A stretch of 64,000 nt of DNA from CAWCCP01 sp963701245 (GCA_963701245.1 OY969576.1:1302001-1366000); one strand, 5' to 3'; numbered from the stretch's first letter, positions 16,978 through 26,429 are shown. Notes: generated from the letters alone by a model not told the origin. Numbers and translations: made by a program.

Positions 16978-17400
16978 ATGGCAACATTGACACCGTATTT
17001 ATTATTTGAAAATGGAAACTGTAAAGAGGCGATGACCTTTTATCAATCTTGTCTAGGTGGGGACCTTAGCCTCACGAGCGTTCGTGAAACACCAATGAAA
17101 GCTACCATTCCAACCGACAAACATGATCTAATCATCAATGCCAAGTTGGCGAGCACAGGCCTAACCTTTAGTGCCTCGGATTGGCTTTTACCGAACAGAA
17201 CACCAAGACAGGGAAATACGGTTTGCATGTATATTAGCGAAGCTAGTTATAGTGATATCAAAGGGTACTTTGATATGTTATCTATCGGCGCAGATGCCAC
17301 AACACTTGATCCACTTGTTGATATGCCATTTGGATTTTATGGTGCTTTGACAGATAAATTTGGCGTTCGATGGATGTTTAAAGGCGATCGGGCAAGCTAA
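16978..17400 (+). CDS. VOC-family (PhnB-like) protein
   Basis: The 140-residue protein begins LTPYLLFENGNCKEAMTFYQSCLGGDL, the PhnB/glyoxalase-like entry strand and helix. It ends DPLVDMPFGFYGALTDKFGVRWMF, the usual closing strands. Such proteins are metal-binding vicinal-oxygen-chelate folds; the substrate is unknown. It starts 24 bp after yjbQ with GAGAGGAAGG upstream, so it is probably the third gene of that unit. Confidence 0.88.
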   Translation: MATLTPYLLFENGNCKEAMTFYQSCLGGDLSLTSVRETPMKATIPTDKHDLIINAKLASTGLTFSASDWLLPNRTPRQGNTVCMYISEASYSDIKGYFDMLSIGADATTLDPLVDMPFGFYGALTDKFGVRWMFKGDRAS

Positions 17401-17538
17401 TACTTCTTTAATCTTATGTCAGTGATTGATATGTTACTGGTCAAAACTTGCTGTAAATCCGATGTATAATACTTCGCCGGCTGGTGTATTGGCTGGCTAT
17501 CAGCTACAATTACCCGTACTGTCTATAAGTAATAGACT

Positions 17539-17558
17539 TTATTTAACATGTTAAGTAA
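17539..17558. promoter_or_regulatory. Near-perfect palindrome, candidate operator (copy 3)
   Basis: TTATTTAACA-TGTTAAGTAA matches as an inverted repeat at 9 of 10 positions and carries the same TTAAGTAA half-site as the copies at 15313 and 15425. It ends 6 bp before the ATG of the LOG-family gene, where a bound protein would block expression. A separate small hairpin (GTCTAT/ATAGAC) lies just upstream at 17521-17537. Confidence 0.55.
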
Positions 17559-17564
17559 TTAATC

Positions 17565-18119
17565 ATGCCTAAAGTTACTTCCCCTCTTTCCATCTGCATT
17601 ATTTGTTCGGCGAATAATTTGCCGGCGAAGTATACAGATTCTGCCAAGCAGTTTTCAAAACTTATCGCCAGACGCGGTCACAGTGTTATTTGGGGTGGCT
17701 CTAATGTAGGGCTTATGGAAGTTGTAGCAACGACCGCCCAAATGCACGGTGGTAAAATTATTGGTGTTTCGGTTGAATATCTAAAGCATAAAGCCAGAAA
17801 AAATGCCGATGAGATGATCATTGCAAAAACTTTAGAAGAACGTAAACAAATTATGTTTGGGCGGGCGGATGTCATTGTCATGTTAGTCGGCGGGATCGGC
17901 ACATTGGATGAAGTGACCGACCTATTGGAGCATAAAAAACATGGTCATCATTCGAAACCTATCTTTATATTAAACACAAATCATTTCTACGACGGTTTGA
18001 AAATGCAGCTAGAACAAATGGAAGTCGATGGATTTTTGACCGGACCGCTTGATAGTCTATTGTCTTTTGCTACTACAGCCGAAGAGATTGTGGATTTTAT
18101 TGATCGGCTGTCAAGCTAG
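17565..18119 (+). CDS. LOG-family (TIGR00730) phosphoribohydrolase-like protein
   Basis: The 184-residue Rossmann-fold protein has ICIICSANN at the start and GRRGH-like ARRGHSVIWGGSNVGLMEVVA (about residues 30-50). The family signature GGIGTLDEVTDLLEHKKHGHHSKPI spans about residues 109-133. The MEx / R / GGxGTxxE set binds nucleoside monophosphates, and characterised relatives release free base from cytokinin or purine monophosphates. The start sits on an operator-like palindrome. A 31-bp gap precedes the pgl gene, which has its own -10. Confidence 0.87.
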   Translation: MPKVTSPLSICIICSANNLPAKYTDSAKQFSKLIARRGHSVIWGGSNVGLMEVVATTAQMHGGKIIGVSVEYLKHKARKNADEMIIAKTLEERKQIMFGRADVIVMLVGGIGTLDEVTDLLEHKKHGHHSKPIFILNTNHFYDGLKMQLEQMEVDGFLTGPLDSLLSFATTAEEIVDFIDRLSS

Positions 18120-18149
18120 TCTCGGCCATATGTCTGCTACAATACAGCC

Positions 18150-18902
18150 ATGATCGAAGAGATACGGTTTCACTCAGCTGACGAGATAGCCGCTGAAGCC
18201 GCTCGACTCGCTAGTCAAACAGTAATAGAGATCCTAGAAGATCACCAGTTAGCTACTTTCGTTCTTGCGGGGGGTCGTTTACCGCCAGTTGCAAACAGTA
18301 TACTTTCGGATAGGTACAGCACTGCATTCGACTGGTCACGTATAGTATTTTTAATTGGTGATGAGAGATGTGTACCGCTTGATGATCCGCAATCAAACTG
18401 GTTAAGTGCGCTTCCCTTACTGGAAGCTCATCCTGAAATACCTGATGATCATAAGTTACGACCACCTAGTCAACTGAGTGCCGAACAGGCAGCCAAGGAG
18501 TATGAAAAGACGTTACGGTCACTCCCCTCTCAACACAAGGAAATTCCGGTTTTGGATTTACTGTGGCTGGGGATCGGCGAAGATGGTCACACCTTGTCAT
18601 TATTCCCTCACCATCCTGACAATCTAAAAAATGATCATTTAGTGATTCCGATTCATAATTCGCCGAAGCCTCCTCCAGATAGAATTAGTCTTAGTTTGCA
18701 TGCCTTAGCGGGTGTACGTAGAGCCGTAGTGTTTATAAGTGGTGAAAGTAAAGCACCAATTATTGGCCAGATTGCCTCAGGCGATCATAGCTCGCCCGTC
18801 GTACAAGCTTCGCAAACTATTATTAGCCACGGAGGACACGTCAGCTGGCTGATTGATGATGCCGCCATGTCGGCAGTGTCGGGCGAATTGGTGTTTGCTT
18901 AG
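18150..18902 (+). CDS. pgl: 6-phosphogluconolactonase
   Basis: The 250-residue protein hydrolyses 6-phosphogluconolactone in the pentose phosphate pathway. It shows the family segments FVLAGGRLPP (about residues 36-45), IVFLIGDERCVPLDDPQSNW (about 64-83), LLWLGIGEDGHTLSLFPHHP (about 133-152) and PPDRISLSLHALAGVRRAVVFISGESK (about 172-198). One loop reads GGRLPP where GGSTP is usual. An extended -10 (TGCTACAAT) ends 6 nt before the ATG, so it is a leaderless gene. No zwf or gnd is adjacent. Confidence 0.93.
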   Translation: MIEEIRFHSADEIAAEAARLASQTVIEILEDHQLATFVLAGGRLPPVANSILSDRYSTAFDWSRIVFLIGDERCVPLDDPQSNWLSALPLLEAHPEIPDDHKLRPPSQLSAEQAAKEYEKTLRSLPSQHKEIPVLDLLWLGIGEDGHTLSLFPHHPDNLKNDHLVIPIHNSPKPPPDRISLSLHALAGVRRAVVFISGESKAPIIGQIASGDHSSPVVQASQTIISHGGHVSWLIDDAAMSAVSGELVFA

Positions 18903-18915
18903 GTAGTACAGGCAT

Positions 18916-20102
18916 ATGAAGTTATCTCCGATTCAACGCCGATTATTGCCAATATATTTGTCTAACTTTTTTGAGGGTTTTATTTTCTGGTATGCCATAG
19001 AAAAGTATTTATGGTCCATATTGGTTTTACGACCAAGCTGATCGCTTTAAATGTGATAGTTGTTTTTCTGGTTGGCATGATTTTTAATATTCCCGCCGGT
19101 ATCTTAGCAGATCGTTGGAGCCGAAAAGGAATGGTCATGCTTGCCAGTACGAGCTTAGGCTTAGCAACTCTACTGCTCAGTCTTTCTAGTCATGTCTGGG
19201 AGTATCTGGTGGCAAGTATTTTGTATGGATTATATTTCGCACTTTATGACGGCACGTTTAATGCCATGATCTACGATACGGTACTTGATGAAACAAAATC
19301 GCGTGATGGCTACGAATCATATATAGGGTATGCCGGTTTCATTGAAAGTATCGCACTCGTCATAGCATCATTATTTGGAGGTCTAATTGGTAGTCGGCTT
19401 GGTTTATCGGTCGCCTATTTTTTAAGTTTGCCGGGGTGTATTCTATCAATAATTGCTCTATCCTATTTTAGAGAACCGTTACTGCATAAGAAACAAAACG
19501 ACGTCACGATAACCAATCAAATCCGTAGCTCAAGTACAGCAGTTTTTCATAGTCGCTACTTAGTATGGGTATTGATTACCATTGTTGTTTCGGTAGTTCT
19601 CTGCGAGTTTTTGTCAGAACTTGATCAATTGTGGCTCCTTGCACTCCATCTAAAGCTTATCTACTATGGCCCACTTAATGCCCTGCTACTTCTTGGCTAC
19701 GGTCTAGGCGGTGTGGTTGCCGGGCATGTCATGAAGCGGTCCTCTTTATATGTTGTGTTAGCCCTTTTTGGAATACTTTGTACATGTTTGCTTATCGTCC
19801 GTTCTATGCCAATTATTGCGGTAGCCCAATTCGGTGTGCTATTAGTTTTTACTGCCATAGACACAATAGCGATTGGCGCATTGCATGACCGATTGCCAAC
19901 AGCAATCCGAAGCGGCTCAGCTTCTGTAATTAGTACCCTAAGTGGACTCGTATTTATTCCTTATGTATTGTTATTCAGCTCAGTAGCCGAACATTTTAGT
20001 GTTTTCTTAGCTGCGCGGCTGCTTATCCCAATCGCCTGTATCGCCGCTATAGGAATGCTATATATTTGTAAACATCGCCGAAAGATACTTTCAATCTCGT
20101 AA
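18916..20102 (+). pseudogene. MFS transporter with a frameshift in an A-run
   Basis: ATG at 18916 opens a frame reading MKLSPIQRRLLPIYLSNFFEGFIFWYAIEK that meets a stop 31 codons or so later. The rest of the protein continues in another frame from about 19004 (VFMVHIGFTTKLIALN...) to 20102. Adding one A to the AAAA at about 19000-19003 joins them into one roughly 395-residue, 12-helix major facilitator. It has a GILADRWSRKG loop between helices 2 and 3. It is either a real mutation, a sequencing error or a slippage site. Reading only the later ATG (19011) would drop the first helix. Substrate unknown. Confidence 0.75.
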
Positions 20103-20106
20103 CTAT

Positions 20107-21789
20107 TTACGATTGTATAGGTTGTGGAGCCGCCGGAACACGCGGTGCAGCCGGAGCATTTGGTGGCATATCGGGTGTGTAAGAATCGACATTTACACAG
20201 CTATTCTGATTAAAATCGTCTGCCAATATCGATTGGTTATTGAGGGTAATCGTCAGCGGATCTTGATCCAAATCTAGTATTTCGGAAGTGCAGCTCGTCG
20301 GCAATGATACCACGAGAGAAGCACTGGTTGGGCCACTGATTGAACTACTGGCATCGAGCGATATAGTTGCTGCTTTTGCTGTGACGCCATTGGCGATTAT
20401 ATTTGAATTATTCGTGGCACTCAGGTTGATCGATTGACTGTAACCATTATTTAAATTCACGTTTGAATTTATGTTAGCTTGAACCGCGAGAGACATTTGG
20501 TCAAAGTTATCTATATTCAGTTGTGATCCACCAGTTGCTGTCAGTGACGGAACTTGTGGTCCATAAATATCTACCTTGAGTGGTAAATATATATTGTGAC
20601 ACCAGTTCACGATACAATTTGGCACAATTTGAGTGATATTACTTGCGGTCACTGACATTGCGCCCGCTTTATTGACAATCGCTATATTTGGTCGCCCCAT
20701 TCCTGGATACGCTTGATAGGTCGCATGTATTGACTGATCGGTAATAATGTAAGTCACATCGAGGTTTAATCCACCATTAATTGTTAAGCTACTCGGCGCT
20801 ACTGGCGCTCCAACTGTGCTTACTTGAATCGGCCGAGCCAAATTATTTCCACCGTAAATTGCCCGGTAGTGATTAATGATAAAAGGTGTGACAATGCTCA
20901 TGCCCGCTATGCTGACAATCAGAATACCAACTAAGGTAAAACAAGCCACTTTAAGTAGCAAGCTACGAAGCTGCCAAAGTCGAAGAATCATTGCAATGAG
21001 TAACCCAATAAGTGAAGCAAATAACAGCCAGGCAAAACCGACGAATAGATAATTTATGTGATAGGTCGTATAAATTGGACGTAGCGGCTGACTAAAAATT
21101 GCGGCAGTTCCTAAACCAATCAGTACAATGAGAACGAGTATGGCAAATAAGCCAGCGACAGTTAAAATGATACGGCATACTTTTGCGATTACCTCGTAAA
21201 AACGGTGTAATCGTATTCTCGATAAGGTATTTTTTGCTGAGGTTCTATAGTGCTGTAATGTTTCTGCCGTGACTGGCTGGCCACGCATTAACAGCTTGTC
21301 ACTGTTTGATTTCGCAACTGGCACAAGTAGCCAAAGTACGAGATACAAGACAAAGCCGAGGCCACTAAAGAAAATAAGTATCACGAAGACCATCCGAACG
21401 ATATTTGGATCGATGTCGAAGTAGGCTGCTAGTCCACTACAAACACCAGCTATTAGCTCATTATCCGGATCTCTCAACAACCGTTTATTGGAAGCATCTG
21501 GTGACGTCGAGGCTTTGGAATCGTCGTCGCTGTCACTGAATTGGCCAGGTGAACCAAGCTGCTCCTGAACCGCACTTATATCTTGAATGGTGATAACCTC
21601 GTTGCGCTTCACGCCGCGCTCCAACAATATTTCCGTAATCCGCACTTCGATATCAGCCATTGTTTCTTCGACTAAATCGTCATCCAACCGACTTCGAATA
21701 TCATGCAAATATTTTTGAAGCTCCTTTTCAGCGTCAGAGCCTATTTCATACGGAACTTTGGCGATATGAATACGAGTAATTTTATCCAT
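20107..21789 (-). CDS. PspC-domain membrane protein with a large extracellular beta domain
   Basis: The 560-residue protein has four parts. Residues about 1-85 are a cytoplasmic helical region rich in charged residues. A PspC domain follows (KRLLRDPDNELIAGVCSGLAAYFDIDPNIVRMVF, about 102-135, then a helix). Three more membrane helices span about 200-320. The C-terminal domain (about 335-540) has a DUF2807/DUF4097-like repeated beta pattern with four cysteines and a Pro-rich end. It overlaps the PadR gene by one base (TAATG), so they are translationally coupled. PspC-PadR pairs act in envelope-stress sensing in other bacteria; this role is inferred. Confidence 0.78.
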   Translation of the reverse strand: MDKITRIHIAKVPYEIGSDAEKELQKYLHDIRSRLDDDLVEETMADIEVRITEILLERGVKRNEVITIQDISAVQEQLGSPGQFSDSDDDSKASTSPDASNKRLLRDPDNELIAGVCSGLAAYFDIDPNIVRMVFVILIFFSGLGFVLYLVLWLLVPVAKSNSDKLLMRGQPVTAETLQHYRTSAKNTLSRIRLHRFYEVIAKVCRIILTVAGLFAILVLIVLIGLGTAAIFSQPLRPIYTTYHINYLFVGFAWLLFASLIGLLIAMILRLWQLRSLLLKVACFTLVGILIVSIAGMSIVTPFIINHYRAIYGGNNLARPIQVSTVGAPVAPSSLTINGGLNLDVTYIITDQSIHATYQAYPGMGRPNIAIVNKAGAMSVTASNITQIVPNCIVNWCHNIYLPLKVDIYGPQVPSLTATGGSQLNIDNFDQMSLAVQANINSNVNLNNGYSQSINLSATNNSNIIANGVTAKAATISLDASSSISGPTSASLVVSLPTSCTSEILDLDQDPLTITLNNQSILADDFNQNSCVNVDSYTPDMPPNAPAAPRVPAAPQPIQS

Positions 21790-22142
21790 TACTTTTTCCT
21801 CTCAATGTTACTTATAGTTGCTTGTAGTTGTACGTTTGTAATTTTAAGTTCGGCAAGGACCTTTTGACCGTTATCGCTCACTCGATAGTACTTACGCGGT
21901 GGACCTTGCTGTGATTCTTTCCAACTGTGTGTCAGTAGACCGTCTTTTTGCAATCGACTCAACAATGGATAGATCGTGCCTTCCACTACCACCAATGAAG
22001 CTTGGTGAAGTTCTCGTATTATGTCGCTACTATAGACATCACCATGGCTGCAAATTAGCAGTACACAGTAGACCAAGAAACCTTTACGCATCTGCGTATC
22101 TAGCTGGTTCGCATAATCTTTTATATCGATCGGATTATTCAT
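21789..22142 (-). CDS. PadR-family transcriptional regulator
   Basis: The 117-residue protein has the PadR winged helix (residues about 18-90), with VVEGTIYPLLSRLQKDGLL and GPPRKYYRVSDNGQKVL wing signatures, and a short C-terminal helix. On the minus strand TTGACA, a 17-bp spacer and TAACAT lie upstream, with the -10 ending 9 nt before the ATG. It heads a two-gene operon with the PspC protein and probably controls its own promoter. Confidence 0.88.
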   Translation of the reverse strand: MNNPIDIKDYANQLDTQMRKGFLVYCVLLICSHGDVYSSDIIRELHQASLVVVEGTIYPLLSRLQKDGLLTHSWKESQQGPPRKYYRVSDNGQKVLAELKITNVQLQATISNIERKK

Positions 22143-22278
22143 GTAGCTATTATGTTATGCAAGGTACTATGCTTTGTCAAGTATTTTGTTTCTGCAAGCT
22201 ACTAAAATAATAAAAAGATGTGACTCTGTTGGATTGTTTGCTCCTGATAATGAAATGAGTTTGCTATTATTAAGCTAT

Positions 22279-22848
22279 ATGAGAACAGCACTAATTCTGC
22301 ATGGCAAACCTAGTAAAGACGAATACTATGACAGTTTGGAACCAAGCGCCAGCAATGCACATTGGTATCCCTGGTTACAAAAACAACTCTCGGTACATGA
22401 TATTAAGGCTGATACCCCCGAAGTACCGTTAGCTTTCGAACCCCAATGGGATCTCTGGGTACAAGAAGTGGAGCGATTTGCTATCAATCAAGATAGTTTG
22501 CTGGTGGGCCATAGTGCCGGTGGTGGCTTTTGGATTCGTTATCTAAGCGACCATCCGGAGCTGTTTGTCGATAAACTTGTACTGGTGGCGCCGTGGTTGA
22601 ATGTGCACCACGAAAATCCAAGTAGCTTCTTTGACTTTGATGTAGATGAGGGACTGTTTGAACGAGTGAGAGACTTCATTATTTTTGCATCCGACAATGA
22701 CGATCAGGATATTAAACATAGTGTGAACTTTTTGCGCCAAAAATTTCCACTCGCTACCATTAAAGAATTCCATGACTATGGACATTTTTGCCTGAACGAT
22801 ATGAAAACAGTTGAATTTCCGGAACTGCTTGGTGCTCTTTTGCAGTAG
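22279..22848 (+). CDS. Alpha/beta hydrolase of the RBBP9/YdeN type
   Basis: The 189-residue protein has LILHGKPSKDEYY at the N-terminus, the nucleophile elbow GHSAGG (Ser at about residue 81), an acid at DND (about 140) and HDYGHFCLND with the catalytic His near the C-terminus. The start at 22279 is chosen because the extended -10 TGCTATTAT ends 8 nt before it; an open frame extends further upstream to 22174 but would precede the promoter. Substrate unknown; probably a small serine esterase. Confidence 0.82.
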   Translation: MRTALILHGKPSKDEYYDSLEPSASNAHWYPWLQKQLSVHDIKADTPEVPLAFEPQWDLWVQEVERFAINQDSLLVGHSAGGGFWIRYLSDHPELFVDKLVLVAPWLNVHHENPSSFFDFDVDEGLFERVRDFIIFASDNDDQDIKHSVNFLRQKFPLATIKEFHDYGHFCLNDMKTVEFPELLGALLQ

Positions 22849-22862
22849 CGCGCCTAAAGAGT

Positions 22863-23318
22863 ATGAAAAAAGAACTAAAGATACGGATCACTGATCGGCT
22901 AACGGTAAAACGGCAGCTTGACCATCTTGGTGCAGTAGCTCGCGGCAGTCAACAATCCGTGCACAGCTATTTTAACCAACCTGACGGAAAGATTTTAAAA
23001 CTTGTTGAAGCTAACGGCCGGGTAGAACTACATCGGCTTCATATGGAGAATGACCTGTTCGTCTTAGATTCTATTGAAGTAGTCCCCGACAATATTGTAC
23101 AAATGAAAGATTTGACTTCTACATACGGAATGAGTAAACAACTACATATGACAAATGAAGGCTATGATTACCACGGCTACTCCATAGATTATTATGATAT
23201 TAGTGGAGTTGGCATGTTTTTACTACTAAGCGGCGAGCAACCAAGCCCTCAACTATTACACGATTGGTTCGGCATTACGCAGCCGGATATAGTACGTGTC
23301 TCTTTTGATAAACTGTAG
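22863..23318 (+). CDS. Putative CYTH-like (adenylate cyclase class IV / triphosphatase fold) protein
   Basis: The 151-residue protein begins MKKELKIRITDRLTVKRQLDHLGAVARG and has QSVHSYFNQPDGKILKLVE and a YSIDYYDISGVGMFLLL segment. This pattern of strands resembles the small CYTH domain, but the usual ExExK motif is reduced to ELKIR, so triphosphate binding is doubtful. It lies 14 bp after the hydrolase gene and is likely co-transcribed. Confidence 0.5.
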   Translation: MKKELKIRITDRLTVKRQLDHLGAVARGSQQSVHSYFNQPDGKILKLVEANGRVELHRLHMENDLFVLDSIEVVPDNIVQMKDLTSTYGMSKQLHMTNEGYDYHGYSIDYYDISGVGMFLLLSGEQPSPQLLHDWFGITQPDIVRVSFDKL

Positions 23319-23339
23319 CCTCGGTCACCGTACCTTTAT

Positions 23340-23368
23340 TTGATAATTACAGATAAGCCTTTTACACT
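23340..23368 (+). promoter_or_regulatory. Promoter of the SRPBCC remnant and polyprenyl synthetase
   Basis: TTGATA (23340-23345), a 17-bp spacer and TACACT (23363-23368), 7 nt before the ATG at 23376. It is well placed to drive both the remnant gene and the coupled synthetase. Confidence 0.6.
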
Positions 23369-23375
23369 TGTTCAT

Positions 23376-23549
23376 ATGCTGGAGCACTATGTTGAAAAAC
23401 AGATTGAAATCAGGGCAAGTTTGGCAACAGTTTGGCAAGTCGGTAGTACCGTAAAATGGCAAACCAACAATTATGCTGCTCTAGTAGGCGGAATAGTCAC
23501 TGTCAGTGAACTGCCACAACGCTTCGCAGAATCGTCATACGTTTCATGA
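23376..23549 (+). pseudogene. Shortened SRPBCC/AHSA1-like gene, probable leader of the synthetase operon
   Basis: The 57-residue product reads EKQIEIRASLATVWQ then directly VGSTVKWQTNNYAALVGGIVTVSE. In complete AHSA1 proteins these segments are separated by about 20 residues (the TDP...W loop), and roughly 70 residues follow. Both the loop and the C-terminal half are missing. Its TGA overlaps the next ATG (ATGA at 23546), so translation of this remnant may be kept because it feeds the synthetase gene. It could also be a small functional peptide. Confidence 0.5.
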
Positions 23550-24580
23550 CCATTAAAAAGTATCGAGCAAACATAGAGGCTACCATTGCAGCATGGCTTA
23601 CCGGCTATCAACAGGAGGCGCCTTCGCCAGAAAGTAAAGTACTTATTGCTCGAATGCGCTCGCTTGTTTTACGGGGCGGGAAACGAGCACGGCCATTGCT
23701 GCTTTATGTTACCTATCGTGGTTATGGGGGGCAAGAATTCGATTTATTGACAGATCTTGGCGCCGTTCTAGAACTCCACCATCAGTTTCTGCTCATGCAC
23801 GATGATGTCATAGACAACGATACAGTCCGATATGACGGTCCGAATATCACTGGCTACTACCAGCGTGATCACGGAATCAATGCTCAGGCTGCAGAGGCAA
23901 TGGGTTTACTGGCAGGTGATTTACTTTTGTCATTTGCACAGAGCGCCCTTTTAAAAAGTACTCATCTTACACCAGCAGTAAAAGTAGCCTTGCTCGATGT
24001 CTTGCATGACACTAATATCGGTGTAGGCTATGGCCAGCTTCTGGATTCATTCAATCTCGATACTGAGCCTGCGCATTTTGATATAGATAAGTTACTCAAC
24101 ATCCATACCCTAAAATCGGCACTTTATAGCACACGCTTGCCCATGCAGACTGCCGCTCTATTGCTCGGTCTTACAGAAAATGAGCGGGAAAAGATAGAGT
24201 CCTTTACTGTGCCTTTTGGTATTTTATTCCAACTCGTAGACGATTATTCAGATTATTTTATAAATGCCTCAGCTTTCAATAACCACCCGAAATACCGTGA
24301 TTACCGGCAAGGAAAAATTACGTATCCTATTTATCAAGGTTTGAAATTATCAAATAAAGCCGACCGTAAGTTTTTAAACGAACATCTCGGTGATAAAACT
24401 TTTGCTGAACATGAAATGCAGCGTGTAATTGCTATTTTAGAAAATAACGGCGCCAAAAAAGCGAGTCAATTGTTTATCGAACCTTACTTTATAGAAGCAG
24501 TACGTACCTTGGAAAATCTAGCACTTGATAGTCGCTACAGACAGGTGCTAGCTGATACTATTGCTTCATATCGAGTTTAA
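23546..24580 (+). CDS. Polyprenyl (geranylgeranyl-type) diphosphate synthase
   Basis: The 344-residue protein condenses isopentenyl diphosphate units onto an allylic primer. The first aspartate-rich motif is LMHDDVIDND (about residues 89-98), GKRAR (about 45-49) binds the diphosphate, and the second motif is FQLVDDYSDYF (about 232-242), where the last position is D of DDxxD. It overlaps the preceding remnant gene by ATGA. Its product could be the lipid carrier for glycosyl transfer or a quinone-type tail; chain length cannot be predicted with confidence. Confidence 0.9.
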   Translation: MTIKKYRANIEATIAAWLTGYQQEAPSPESKVLIARMRSLVLRGGKRARPLLLYVTYRGYGGQEFDLLTDLGAVLELHHQFLLMHDDVIDNDTVRYDGPNITGYYQRDHGINAQAAEAMGLLAGDLLLSFAQSALLKSTHLTPAVKVALLDVLHDTNIGVGYGQLLDSFNLDTEPAHFDIDKLLNIHTLKSALYSTRLPMQTAALLLGLTENEREKIESFTVPFGILFQLVDDYSDYFINASAFNNHPKYRDYRQGKITYPIYQGLKLSNKADRKFLNEHLGDKTFAEHEMQRVIAILENNGAKKASQLFIEPYFIEAVRTLENLALDSRYRQVLADTIASYRV

Positions 24581-24812
24581 TTTAAGTAAAATTGGATGCT
24601 TCTGGCGATAGGAATATAGGGTTTTACAAGATTTATTAGCGATCCAAATGTAAATGCCGTTACGCATAAAATCAGTTCGTTAGTGAACGGCAGTGTATAG
24701 TTAGTGCTTCCCGGGATGTTAGTTTGACATTGCATATATATAAGAACGTCAATGCAAGCTACTCACTCGATTGCCATAGTCAACTTGAAGAACAATGATT
24801 ATACTTTAAAAA

Positions 24813-26429
24813 ATGACGACCCCCATTAATTGGCTTGACGGAGCGGTAATCTATCAAATCTATCCGCGAAGCTTTTATGATGCCCTAGGCACTGGGGTTG
24901 GCAATCTAAAAGGCATCGAAGCGAAACTAGACTATCTTGCCCATTCGCCGGATGCGCTTGGCGTCACCGGCATATGGTTATCACCTGTCTACACATCGCC
25001 AATGGCAGATTTTGGCTATGACGTCTCCAACTACACTGATATCGATCCGCTCTTCGGAACGGTAGACGATCTGCGACAACTGATTGCAGCTGCTCATGGT
25101 CGTCATATTAAAGTTCTCATGGATTTTGTACCCAATCATTCATCCGATGAGCATCCATGGTTTGTCGAGTCAATCTCCTCTCTAGATAACCCTAAGCGAG
25201 ACTGGTATATCTGGCACGATCCAAATGCCGATGGCGGACCACCCAACAATTGGCTTAGCGTCTTTGGCGGATCGGCATGGCAATTTTCCGAAGCGACTGG
25301 TCAATACTACCTACATAGCTTCCTAACGAAGCAACCTGATCTAAATTGGGATAATCCCGCTGTCCGGGAAGCGATGAAAGAAGCGCTTCGCTTCTGGCTA
25401 GAATTAGGTGTCGATGGATTTCGAGTTGATGCCGTTGATTGGATGTCAAAAGATCCGGAGTTTCGTGACAACCCCTTGCGCAATGAGGAATCGGCCGAAT
25501 TAAATCCTCACCTCTACGGTTCTTACCGGCATATTCATAGCCGAAGCGGTCCGCACTTACTGGAGCGACTGCGAGAGACATCTGAAGTCCTGACGGAATA
25601 TGACAATCGATTCATGATCATTGAAGGTCATCCCGAGCATGAAAATAAAGTTGAGGGTTATATCGCGTACTATCAGCCTGACCGTCCAGAGCTCTATGCA
25701 CCTTTTAATTTCGAACCAATTCATGTGCCGTGGCAAGCGGCCGAGTTTAAAAGGTTTGTTGATCACTACCAGACATCAATGCAACCAGGGTTTACACCTA
25801 TCTATACTTCCGGCAATCATGATGAATCGAGAATAGCCAGTCGTATTGGTCTCGCGGCAGCGAGGGTGTCGGCGATGATGATACTTACCTTACCTGGTAT
25901 GGCCTTTCTATATTACGGTGAAGAGATTGGCATGGCCGATGTGCCGATAGGACCAGACCAAGTCCAGGATCCGTTCACCGAACCGGGCAAAGGCCGTGAT
26001 CCGGAACGTACCCCGATGCAATGGAACAATCAGACTCACGCCGGTTTTACGACAGCACAGCCATGGTTGCCAATTTCATCCGATAGCGGGCACACAAATG
26101 TGCAAACTGAGCTAGCCGATACCACTTCAATGCTGAATTTGTATCATCGACTCATCAAACTTCACACTTCACACGAGGCCTTCAAGTCTGGTAGGTACGT
26201 AGCCAAACCGAGCACCGACTCGGTATTTATCTATGAACGATCAACCGAACAAGAATCGTATATGATCCTGCTTAATTTTGTGGACACCAATCAGTCTATT
26301 AGTGACTTAGACTGGCGAGGTAGCATTGTAGTTTCGACATACATGGACCGCGAAAATGAGCCGGTGCATCATACAATTCACTTACGACCAAATGAAGGTA
26401 TAGTCATCATAATCGAAGAGGGTAATTAA
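24813..26429 (+). CDS. GH13 alpha-glucosidase (oligo-1,6-glucosidase/trehalose-type)
   Basis: The 538-residue enzyme has all GH13 regions: DFVPNHSSDEHPWF (about residues 106-119), DGFRVDAVDW with the nucleophile Asp (about 204), IIEGHPE with the acid Glu (about 270), and SGNHDESRIASR with the final Asp (about 335). The early VIYQIYPRSF and the QPDLNWDNPAVR segment place it with alpha-glucosidases acting on short alpha-linked glucans. There is no signal peptide, so it acts in the cytoplasm. TATACT ends 7 nt before the ATG. The upstream gap (24581-24812) holds a TTGACA-like box near 24723 but no gene. It overlaps the convergent NUDIX gene by 4 bp. Confidence 0.92.
   Translation: MTTPINWLDGAVIYQIYPRSFYDALGTGVGNLKGIEAKLDYLAHSPDALGVTGIWLSPVYTSPMADFGYDVSNYTDIDPLFGTVDDLRQLIAAAHGRHIKVLMDFVPNHSSDEHPWFVESISSLDNPKRDWYIWHDPNADGGPPNNWLSVFGGSAWQFSEATGQYYLHSFLTKQPDLNWDNPAVREAMKEALRFWLELGVDGFRVDAVDWMSKDPEFRDNPLRNEESAELNPHLYGSYRHIHSRSGPHLLERLRETSEVLTEYDNRFMIIEGHPEHENKVEGYIAYYQPDRPELYAPFNFEPIHVPWQAAEFKRFVDHYQTSMQPGFTPIYTSGNHDESRIASRIGLAAARVSAMMILTLPGMAFLYYGEEIGMADVPIGPDQVQDPFTEPGKGRDPERTPMQWNNQTHAGFTTAQPWLPISSDSGHTNVQTELADTTSMLNLYHRLIKLHTSHEAFKSGRYVAKPSTDSVFIYERSTEQESYMILLNFVDTNQSISDLDWRGSIVVSTYMDRENEPVHHTIHLRPNEGIVIIIEEGN

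Noticed and set aside
19011..20102. Treating the MFS gene as starting at 19011
   Set aside because: The upstream frame from 18916 encodes the first membrane helix and joins after a one-base correction.
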